Shown: positions 20,745 to 28,429 of the stretch, piece by piece | Layout: each line of letters opens with the position of its first letter | Position numbering within the stretch: position 1 is the stretch's first letter | Source of the DNA: Bacteroidota bacterium | GTDB taxonomy: Bacteria > Bacteroidota > Ignavibacteria > Palsa-1295 | DNA length: 40,630 bases | Reading direction: 5' to 3' | Assembly: GCA_030706385.1 (NCBI GenBank) | Contig: JAUZOQ010000023.1 | Location: forward strand, 1 to 40,630 | Program-made: the position numbers and the translations under genes | Notes under the pieces: model-generated | The model's database searches: none | Told to the model about the DNA's origin: nothing | The model's input: only the letters and a program-made list of their open reading frames with translations

Positions 20745-21764
20745 TTATTCCTTCACTAATTTTTCGATCAGGTCAAGTGTCGAAACTCCTTCGGCCTCTG
20801 CATTGAAATTCAACACGATGCGATGGCGTAAGACCGATGTTGCAAGCGCACGGATATCCTCAATAGATGGTGTGAAGCGACCGTCCAATAACGCCCGAAC
20901 CTTCGCTCCGAGCACGAGGTATTGCGATGCGCGAGGGCCAGCGCCATAGCTGATGTACTTCTTTACATAATCGGGAGCATTCGCATTTTTCGGACGCGAG
21001 CGCGAAACCAATTTTACGACATACTCAACGACGTTATCGGCGATCGGCACATAACGAACCAGATCCTGATACAGCACAAGATCCTTGCCTGAAAGAATTT
21101 TGTTGAGAGCAGGTTTGTATTCGCTCGTTGTTGACTTCACAATGTCGATTTCCTCCGATTGCGAAGGATAGTCAAGCCAAATGTTCAGCATGAACCGGTC
21201 TAATTGAGCTTCAGGCAGAGGATATGTTCCTTCTTGCTCGATAGGATTCTGAGTAGCCAGCACGAAGAAAGGCTCAAGGAGAGTGTATGTAGTATTGGCT
21301 GCAGTGACGCGGTGCTCCTGCATAGCTTCCAAAAGCGCTGCCTGCGTTTTCGGAGGAGTACGGTTGATCTCATCGGCCAGAATAATATTCGCGAAGATCG
21401 GGCCTTTAATAAATCTGAATTCCTTCGCACCGGTCGAAATGTTTTGCTCGAGAATTTCCGTGCCTGTTATATCGGAAGGCATCAGGTCGGGTGTGAACTG
21501 AATGCGATTGAAATCCAAATGTAGTACTTCTGCCAGCGTACTGATGAGTAGGGTTTTTGCAAGTCCCGGCACACCGATAAGGAGGCAGTGTCCGCGGGCG
21601 AGAAGTGCGATAAGGAGTTCTTCGATGACTTCGGTCTGCCCGACGATCACCTTGGCGATCTCACTGCGCACCTGCTTATGCTTAGCGACGAGATCCTTCG
21701 CATACTCCAATTCTTTACCGGCAAAGACGCTGTTGGGGACTGCTGTTCTTACTGCTGTTTCCAC
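20745..21764 (-). CDS. MoxR-family AAA+ ATPase
   Basis: The 339-residue protein has Walker A Gly64-Val-Pro-Gly-Leu-Ala-Lys70-Thr71, Walker B ILADEINR (Asp131-Glu132) followed by TPPKTQAALLEAMQE, sensor 1 FVLATQNP, and the MoxR-type LPEAQLDRFML and C-terminal lid (LVLGAKVRALLDGR). MoxR proteins act as chaperones for VWA-domain partners. Here the likely partner is the BatA-type protein at 16435-18639, with a subtilisin gene in between and no DUF58 gene, unlike the usual moxR-DUF58-bat order. Confidence 0.93.
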   Translation of the reverse strand: METAVRTAVPNSVFAGKELEYAKDLVAKHKQVRSEIAKVIVGQTEVIEELLIALLARGHCLLIGVPGLAKTLLISTLAEVLHLDFNRIQFTPDLMPSDITGTEILEQNISTGAKEFRFIKGPIFANIILADEINRTPPKTQAALLEAMQEHRVTAANTTYTLLEPFFVLATQNPIEQEGTYPLPEAQLDRFMLNIWLDYPSQSEEIDIVKSTTSEYKPALNKILSGKDLVLYQDLVRYVPIADNVVEYVVKLVSRSRPKNANAPDYVKKYISYGAGPRASQYLVLGAKVRALLDGRFTPSIEDIRALATSVLRHRIVLNFNAEAEGVSTLDLIEKLVKE

Positions 21765-21844
21765 GTGCTGTTATTCTTCAGAATATAGTTTAAACTTGTT
21801 GTTCTTTTCTCCGTCGGGAATATGACGGTCTGCCGAGATCCAGG

Positions 21845-23206
21845 CTACAGTTTTTCGAAATTGTGATCGAATACTTCCACATTTCCGAATGCTACCATAT
21901 CTTTCTTTAAGGCGTTCGCATCTCCCGATGCCGATATGGTAACCGAATCGGGATGAATGTACGTTTCCGCGACCCGGAGAAGATCTTCCTGTGTAAGCGC
22001 TGCCACGGTATCCCTGAACTTGTCGTAGTAGTTGGATTCAAGTCCGTAAAGCGCCAGCGTTGCAATGCGGCCTGCAACCTGCTGCGGTGTTTCGATCGAA
22101 AGCGGAAAGCTGCCGATGATGTAATTCTTCACCATCGAAAGCTCATCGGTGCTGACAGGCTCTTTTCGGATCAATGTCAGTTCGTTAATGATCTCTTCCA
22201 CGGCCCGCGCCGTCACTTCCGTGCGTACTTCTGTACTGACGGCAAAAGCGCCTGTTTGTTTCCGTGCATCGAAGAAACTGCGTGCGCCATAGGTGAATCC
22301 GTGCTTCTCTCGCAAGTTCAGATTGATCCTCGAATTAAAATAGCCTCCCAGCAGCATGTTCAAGACATAGCAAGCGATATAATCCGGATCGTTGCGAGCA
22401 ATACCAAGATGCCCGACTCGTATGGCCGATTGCACAGCCTGTGCTTTTTCAACCAGAATGACTTCACGCTTCTGACCCACCGAGGGAAGGGCAATATTCG
22501 GAGACTGCACAGGGAAATTATTCCAACGGGCAAAGCGCTCATTCAACATTCCGAGTATTTCACTCTCCGATATATCTCCTGCGACGACAAAGAATGCATC
22601 GCTTGGCGAAGAAATATTGAAATAAAAATCTTTTAAGATCGAAGCATCGAGTTTAGGAATCGACTCTTCCGTACCGTTCGATTCAAGGCCGTATGGATGG
22701 CCTGCAAACACGCGCTTGGAGAAGATGCCTTCGGAGAGATATCCGGGATCGCTCTTCGATTGTTTAATGCCGGCAATACGCTGCAACTTCGCACGGTCAA
22801 GTTCTTCGTTTGCATAGACCGGATTCAGTGTCACATCGGCAAGCAGATCGAGCGCTGTGGAAAGGTATCGGGTAAGCACTGAAGTTGAGATCGTAGTCGA
22901 ATCGCTCGATGCACTTGCTCCGAGCGAGCCACCGACAAAATCGATCTCTTCGGCGATCTGAGTCGCGCTTCGAGATACCGTACCTTTCGTCAGTAGTTCG
23001 GCGGCCAGGGATGCAAGCCCCTCTTTTCCCGGAACATCATTGATCGAGCCCGAGCGAAGATAGAGTGACATGCTGACAAGCGGCTGCTCGTGGTTCTCTA
23101 CGAGATAGAGCGGAGTTCCATGCACCGTTTTTGCCGTAATAAATTTTGGAAAGGCAACGCTTGTAAGCGGTCCAGGCTGAGGGGGTTTTGAACGGTCGAG
23201 TTTCAT
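21845..23206 (-). CDS. M16 peptidase-family protein, catalytically degenerate subunit
   Basis: The fold is that of the insulinase/processing-peptidase family (453 residues, two homologous halves). Where active members have HxxEH, this protein has Ser66-x-x-Ala69-Glu70 (GLASLAAELLTKG), so zinc cannot be bound. The C-terminal half keeps the Arg/Tyr motif (NSRINLNLREKHGFTYGA) that inactive partners of bacterial M16 heterodimers contribute to substrate binding. It lies 21 bases after the gene of an M16 protein with an intact zinc site. The two very probably form a heterodimer, like mitochondrial MPP alpha/beta or bacterial two-gene M16B pairs. No signal peptide is seen. Confidence 0.9.
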   Translation of the reverse strand: MKLDRSKPPQPGPLTSVAFPKFITAKTVHGTPLYLVENHEQPLVSMSLYLRSGSINDVPGKEGLASLAAELLTKGTVSRSATQIAEEIDFVGGSLGASASSDSTTISTSVLTRYLSTALDLLADVTLNPVYANEELDRAKLQRIAGIKQSKSDPGYLSEGIFSKRVFAGHPYGLESNGTEESIPKLDASILKDFYFNISSPSDAFFVVAGDISESEILGMLNERFARWNNFPVQSPNIALPSVGQKREVILVEKAQAVQSAIRVGHLGIARNDPDYIACYVLNMLLGGYFNSRINLNLREKHGFTYGARSFFDARKQTGAFAVSTEVRTEVTARAVEEIINELTLIRKEPVSTDELSMVKNYIIGSFPLSIETPQQVAGRIATLALYGLESNYYDKFRDTVAALTQEDLLRVAETYIHPDSVTISASGDANALKKDMVAFGNVEVFDHNFEKL

Positions 23207-23227
23207 GACTGATTTGTAATTTTTTCG

Positions 23228-24514
23228 TTATTGCTTCGGCGGCAGGTAGATGACAGTGCATCGTTTTTCAGGCACGAGGTATGTTGCCGCTGCTTTGCGA
23301 ATATCATCGGTCGTCACACTTAGATACCTATCGATGATAGAATTTGCCTGGCTCGTATCTCCGAAAAAGACTCGGGCATGAGCTAGTTGATCTGCCTTTC
23401 CGGATACCGTTACCCGACCTGCTACTAAGCGCATCTCCGTCTTATTTTTTGCTTTCTGCAATTCTGTTTCCGTCACCCCTGTCGCGCGCACTTCAGATAG
23501 TACTTTTTCGATCGCGATCTCTATCGGTGCGATCGGATCTTCCGGTTCGTTAGCGACAGCATAGATCCAGGCAAGGCCCGGCATTTCGCGCAGATCGACA
23601 TAGGACGATACATCGGAAGCAACTTGATCGGCATAAATCAGTTTCTGGTAGAGACGTGAACTTCTGCCTGTTGAAAGAATATCGGTAAGCAAATCAAGGG
23701 CGATCGCATCGTCTGTGCCTTCCGGAGGCATTGGATAGGTATAGAAAACGGCCGGGAGCGGCACTGCTTCGTTATCGACAATTTCACGCCGTTCGCCCTC
23801 TTGCTCGGCTTCGTTGAATATCGGGCGGGCAAGAGTATGTCCGTCATTGGGAATACTTCCGAAAAACTTCTCGATCATTTTCTCGGCATCGGCTCTCTGA
23901 AAATCTCCGGAGAGGACGAGGACTGCATTTGCCGGAGAATAAAAAGTCTTATAGAAATCCTTTACGTCATTCAGTGTTGCCGCTTCGATCGTTTGCATAT
24001 CTCCGATCACGGTCCACTTGTATGGAAATGTCTTGTATGCTAACTTCATCATTCGTTCGGAGAGAGTGCCGTACGGAGCATTATCGTAGCGCTCGCGTTT
24101 TTCCTCTTTGACCACATCCTTCTGAGTGCGAAGACTCTCATCGCCTAACGTGAATCCCAACATCCGATCGCTTTCAAGCCACATGCCAAGACCTATTTGA
24201 TGCGCAGGCAGTACTTCGTAATAGTTAGTTTTATCTTCAGTGGTGTATGCATTATCATATCCACCTGCTTGCGTGATATAGGTATCGAACTCTCCTCGCT
24301 TCACATTCTGCGATCCTTCGAAAAGCAAGTGTTCGAATAGATGTGCGAATCCGGCACGATCGGGCGTTTCGTTCTTCGAACCGACATGATATGCAATGTT
24401 CAGGCATACGATGGGAGCTTTATGATCTTCCTGCAATATTACGTGAAGCCCGTTGGGGAGGTCGTATTCACTATATGGTATTGCGCCTATCTGGGTGTTT
24501 GGTGGGTTCTGCAA
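23228..24514 (-). CDS. M16 zinc metallopeptidase, catalytic subunit
   Basis: The zinc motif is intact: His58-Leu-Phe-Glu61-His62 in GFAHLFEHLLFEG, with the third ligand Glu138 in VVKEEKRERYDN. The length of 428 residues fits M16B proteins. Domain two begins near 180 (AVLVLSGDFQ). The start is TTG at 24514, as no ATG or GTG precedes the conserved YDLPNGLHVILQED segment. There is no signal peptide, so the cytoplasm is the likely site unless the start is wrong. It pairs with the inactive M16 gene directly downstream and is divergent from the TonB-dependent receptor gene. Confidence 0.92.
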   Translation of the reverse strand: MQNPPNTQIGAIPYSEYDLPNGLHVILQEDHKAPIVCLNIAYHVGSKNETPDRAGFAHLFEHLLFEGSQNVKRGEFDTYITQAGGYDNAYTTEDKTNYYEVLPAHQIGLGMWLESDRMLGFTLGDESLRTQKDVVKEEKRERYDNAPYGTLSERMMKLAYKTFPYKWTVIGDMQTIEAATLNDVKDFYKTFYSPANAVLVLSGDFQRADAEKMIEKFFGSIPNDGHTLARPIFNEAEQEGERREIVDNEAVPLPAVFYTYPMPPEGTDDAIALDLLTDILSTGRSSRLYQKLIYADQVASDVSSYVDLREMPGLAWIYAVANEPEDPIAPIEIAIEKVLSEVRATGVTETELQKAKNKTEMRLVAGRVTVSGKADQLAHARVFFGDTSQANSIIDRYLSVTTDDIRKAAATYLVPEKRCTVIYLPPKQ

Positions 24515-24649
24515 TCTTGAACTGGGTATAAATTGATCGAAATTTAGCCTGACTTTAACGACGAATAGAGGGGGGAAGTTCGATTTGTGTCGCGGATTTG
24601 CCAGGTGAAGATAATTATCAGAAAGGCGGAGCCCTTCACCAATAAAACG

Positions 24650-26893
24650 ATGTTTTCAATTGCAATGAAGATTCCGCGTTTACCCCCGACGCTCGTTCTT
24701 GTCGCCATCATCATTCTGGCCGGCAGAGTTGCTGCACAATCGGATGCAGATTCGATCCGGACAGGCATTGTGCGAGGCACGATCTATGATGCCGGCTCTC
24801 ACCTCACTATCCCGCGTGTGCGGGTAACTATTGAAGGCACGAAGTTAGGAGCCATTTCCTCTGTCGATGGGCAGTATAGGATCGTTGGAGTGCCGGTTGG
24901 TCACTATATTATCCGCGCTTCTGCAATCGGCTACAGCCCATCTTCTCAGGAAGTTGTCGTTAGCTCGGCACATCAATCGGTTCTTGATTTTGAATTGAAG
25001 GAAAAGGCTGTTCAGGGCGATACTGTTACCATAATTGGTTCGAATGCTCTGGAGGCAGTCAATCCTCGGGCCGTCGTGAGTACAACTCCCTTCAGCATTG
25101 AAGACGTGAAACGCTATGCTGCGGCATTTCAGGATCCTTCGCGAATGGCCGATAATTTCGCCGGTGTCTTTGGGCGAGGGACAACGAACAATTACATTGT
25201 AGTGCGGGGTGGATCTCCGATCGAACTACTCTGGAGGCTCGATGGAATCGATGTTCCCAATCCCAATCACTTAGGAAAGAATGGATCGACAGGCGGCCTC
25301 ATAAGTGCGATCAATAGCGAAATGCTAGGGAATAGCGATTTCTTCACCGGAGCATTTCCGGCGGAATACGGCACGAAGCTCTCGGCTGTATTCGATCTCC
25401 ATACACGCAACGGCAACAGTGAGACTCTGGAAGGTGCAGCACAGCTAAGCTTTAATGGAATGGAATTAATGGGTGAGGGGCCTGTTCCCGGAGCTTCTGG
25501 CAGTTCGTTCTTGGTGGCATACCGACATTCGACACTTGGTTTTTTGCGTCAGATCGGAATTCTTGATTATACCGATCTTCCGAACTTCGACGATGCCATG
25601 GCAAAGTTTCGCTTTAAGCTCGGAGAAAAAGATCAGATCAGCGCAACAGGTCTGTGGGGTACTGCATCGATTCAGAACACCTATACGGCGAATCAAGAGA
25701 TCGGAGCAGGTTCTGGGCTTCTGATCGCCGGACTCGATTGGCAGCATTTATTTTCCGATGATTTCACTACGCATCTTCTCATCAATCGCGCAACAAACAG
25801 GTTCGACGAAACAATTTCCGGTGGCACGGAAGAGATCAGCTTCGCCTACAATACTGCGAAACTCGAAGCGAACTACACTCCAAGCATTACGCAAGCATTC
25901 GAAGCCGGAGTTGCCGCACAAAAGGCGACTATTCAGATCGATCAAACGCAACAATCGGGATTCAATACAACTCAGCAGACAAATCTCTATCAGGCATTTC
26001 TCAATTGGAATTGGCACATCATGCCGCAGCTTGTTCTCAATACCGGAGTTTACAGTCAGTTTATTACCTATGATACCGGCAGTTCGTACGAACCGCGAAT
26101 CTCACTTGCCTGGTCGGCCACCGATGAACATACCTTCGCAGTAGCATTCGGTGTTCACCGCCAACCCGAGCCACTCCAGTTCACACAAGCGCTTCATTAT
26201 GTTGCAGGGTATACGTTCCGCCCGGCTCCGGATATACTCTTGAAAGCAGAGGGATATTATAAGGATTACTCACATGTACCCGTTCATGCATCAACGAAAG
26301 ATTCGTATTCATTCCTGAACGAAGGATTCGCTCAGCGAATCGATTATTACGATCTTGTAAGCACAGGTGTTGGAAGGAGTTATGGTGCGGAGTTAACCTT
26401 CATGAAGCACTATGGCGATGGGTATTACATTACGGCAACAACGTCATTTGTCCGCCAGCAATTTGTAGGATCCGATGGAGTCTGGAGGTTCGGATTGTTT
26501 GATAATATCTACATCGTGAATCTCCTTGCCGGTTACGATATTTCGCTCGGAGCAAATTCGGTCCTGACGCTCAGCGAGAAGTTCACGATCGCCGGAGGAG
26601 GGACGTATACTCCGTTTGATCTCCAGCAATCTGCAGCTTCAGGTTATGAAGTCCTTGATTCGGCCCATGCCTTCAGTGCCCGAAACCCTCCGTACGTGCG
26701 GGCCGATCTGAATGCCGAATTACATATTAATTGGAAGGCATCAACTCTGACGGTATACCTCTCGATCTTGAACGTGCTCAACATCAAGAATCCGACGAAC
26801 AGGTATGTACGCTTCACGAACGGAGTACCTGAAGTTAAAGAGGATTATGATCTGCCAATTTTGCCGATCGTAGGAATCCGATTCGAGTTCTGA
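24650..26893 (+). CDS. TonB-dependent outer-membrane receptor with N-terminal CarboxypepD_reg-like domain
   Basis: A signal peptide (MKIPRLPPTLVLVAIIILAGRVAAQ) is followed by a carboxypeptidase-regulatory-like beta domain (GIVRGTIYDAGSHLTIPRVRVTIEGTKLGA, then DGQYRIVGVPVGHY). A plug domain (FSIEDVKRYAAAFQDPSRMADNFAGV ... IVVRGGSPIELLWRLDGIDVPNPNH) precedes about 500 residues of barrel strands ending in the aromatic terminus VGIRFEF. This is the typical Bacteroidota layout for active uptake across the outer membrane; the substrate is not known. The start is uncertain: ATG 24650 is used, ATG 24665 is nearly as good, and a GTG at 24587 would put 26 residues before the signal. No SusD gene follows, so it is not a SusCD pair. 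Confidence 0.88.
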   Translation: MFSIAMKIPRLPPTLVLVAIIILAGRVAAQSDADSIRTGIVRGTIYDAGSHLTIPRVRVTIEGTKLGAISSVDGQYRIVGVPVGHYIIRASAIGYSPSSQEVVVSSAHQSVLDFELKEKAVQGDTVTIIGSNALEAVNPRAVVSTTPFSIEDVKRYAAAFQDPSRMADNFAGVFGRGTTNNYIVVRGGSPIELLWRLDGIDVPNPNHLGKNGSTGGLISAINSEMLGNSDFFTGAFPAEYGTKLSAVFDLHTRNGNSETLEGAAQLSFNGMELMGEGPVPGASGSSFLVAYRHSTLGFLRQIGILDYTDLPNFDDAMAKFRFKLGEKDQISATGLWGTASIQNTYTANQEIGAGSGLLIAGLDWQHLFSDDFTTHLLINRATNRFDETISGGTEEISFAYNTAKLEANYTPSITQAFEAGVAAQKATIQIDQTQQSGFNTTQQTNLYQAFLNWNWHIMPQLVLNTGVYSQFITYDTGSSYEPRISLAWSATDEHTFAVAFGVHRQPEPLQFTQALHYVAGYTFRPAPDILLKAEGYYKDYSHVPVHASTKDSYSFLNEGFAQRIDYYDLVSTGVGRSYGAELTFMKHYGDGYYITATTSFVRQQFVGSDGVWRFGLFDNIYIVNLLAGYDISLGANSVLTLSEKFTIAGGGTYTPFDLQQSAASGYEVLDSAHAFSARNPPYVRADLNAELHINWKASTLTVYLSILNVLNIKNPTNRYVRFTNGVPEVKEDYDLPILPIVGIRFEF

Positions 26894-26907
26894 AAAATTG
26901 GCGACGA

Positions 26908-28200
26908 TCAAACCATTTCACCGGCAAATTCGGGCATGTCACTCTCACCAGTCTCGGCTTCCGGAACCTGGGTAAAGGTAGCAGGCTTGCGTTGAGATAT
27001 CGATCGGTTGATGAAATAGAGCATTCCTGACATGACGATCATTGTTCCGACGACGACATATCCGAGATCGTTGTAATGCTCGATCATTCCCGTCTTCGAT
27101 TCCGAAACGATCCTGCCTGCGACTACAGATGCGGCGCCGCCTGAGATCTGCATGATCGCTGAGTTCACGCTCATAAACGCGCCGCGATCTTCCGGAGCCG
27201 GAATGGCCGTCAGCAAAGCCGAGGCAGAAACCATTCGCGCCGTCACCCCGGCAAAAAGCAGAACGCTGACAAGGCAGGCGATCCAAAACGGAGTGATTCC
27301 TAAATTCGTATAGATAACGACGACGATCGTAGCGATAAGCGTGCCGGCCAGGAATGTTCTATACTTTCCGATCTTATCGCTGAGCTTGCCGCTGAGCGGT
27401 CCGAAGAGAATCGAGAAAACTCCTGTTATCAAATAGAGCATCGGCAGCTGATCGAGCGTGAGCCCGAGATTATGAGTGCCGAACGCGCTGCCGAACGGCA
27501 TCAGCATGAAGCCTCCTGAAGCAAGAAGCGACATCGTCAGGAATCCGAATACATACTGCGGTTTCGAGACTGTCGTGAAAAGATGATGGAATGGGTTCTT
27601 ATCGATCCGAAATTTCAAATGCTCATCGATGGGCTTCAGGTAAATAAGCATGATCACTCCGACTACTGCGCCGAATCCAGCGATCATCCAGAAGCAGGAA
27701 TGCCAGCCGTAGTTATTGGCCAGCAACAAACCGATCGGAATGCCCAGCACCTGGCTCGCCGCAAATGCCATCTGCGTATATCCCATCACGCGGCCACGTA
27801 CTTCCATCTTAAAAAGATCCGTAACAATGGCAAGCCCGACCGATCCGATCACACCGCCGAAAATTCCGGTTACGATTCGAGCCAGCAAAAGGGAATTGAA
27901 ATCCGGAGCGATGGCGCACATTCCCGTGCCAAGGATGAATCCGGTATAGAAGAAGAGCAATAATTTCTTGCGGTCGAATTTATCTGCAAATCCTGCGGCC
28001 AGCAAACCCGAAGCTCCGGCGCTAAAGGCATAGGCGGAAACGACGACGCTGAAATCCGATGGAGTGATACTCAGTGTCTTCATGAGGATCACGCCCAAGG
28101 GTGAGATCACCATAAAATCGAGGATCACGGTGAACTGCAAAATTGATAGTATTGCGATGACGAATACTTGATACCGGGTAAATACCTTTTCCTTACTCAA
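26908..28200 (-). CDS. MFS transporter (DHA1/AraJ-like)
   Basis: The 430-residue protein has 12 hydrophobic segments and the MFS loop 2-3 motif (GFADKFDRKKLLLF, after SAGASGLLAA). Motif-like repeats follow later (GPLSGKLSDKIGKYR). LDFMVISPLGVIL in helix 1 and the helix-5 motif with QVLGIPIGLLLANNYGWHSCFW place it with drug- or sugar-efflux DHA1 transporters. The substrate is not predictable. It is convergent with the TonB-dependent receptor gene (14 bases between stops) and divergent from the DMFase-like gene. The 28201-28429 gap holds only AT-rich sequence without a clear feature. Confidence 0.9.
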   Translation of the reverse strand: MSKEKVFTRYQVFVIAILSILQFTVILDFMVISPLGVILMKTLSITPSDFSVVVSAYAFSAGASGLLAAGFADKFDRKKLLLFFYTGFILGTGMCAIAPDFNSLLLARIVTGIFGGVIGSVGLAIVTDLFKMEVRGRVMGYTQMAFAASQVLGIPIGLLLANNYGWHSCFWMIAGFGAVVGVIMLIYLKPIDEHLKFRIDKNPFHHLFTTVSKPQYVFGFLTMSLLASGGFMLMPFGSAFGTHNLGLTLDQLPMLYLITGVFSILFGPLSGKLSDKIGKYRTFLAGTLIATIVVVIYTNLGITPFWIACLVSVLLFAGVTARMVSASALLTAIPAPEDRGAFMSVNSAIMQISGGAASVVAGRIVSESKTGMIEHYNDLGYVVVGTMIVMSGMLYFINRSISQRKPATFTQVPEAETGESDMPEFAGEMV

Positions 28201-28429
28201 GGGCTTTTTTGATGCGATTATTAAGACAATTCAGCTAACTATGTCAAGCGGAAAGCATTCCTGGATTTAAACAATTACAAGAGAAATATTCATTCCGGAT
28301 TTCAATATGACGGCAAAATTTTTTTTGAATGTTTTTTAGAGTGTTTGCATTAGTATAAAGGACAACATTGCACACAGATATGAGGCGGATCGGATCTCTT
28401 TTGCCGATTCGTAACACACCTTTATAGAC

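Noticed and set aside
21953-22636. Plus-strand frame of 227 codons opposite the inactive M16 gene
   Set aside because: Antisense to a well-supported gene; Cys/His/Arg-rich shadow composition.
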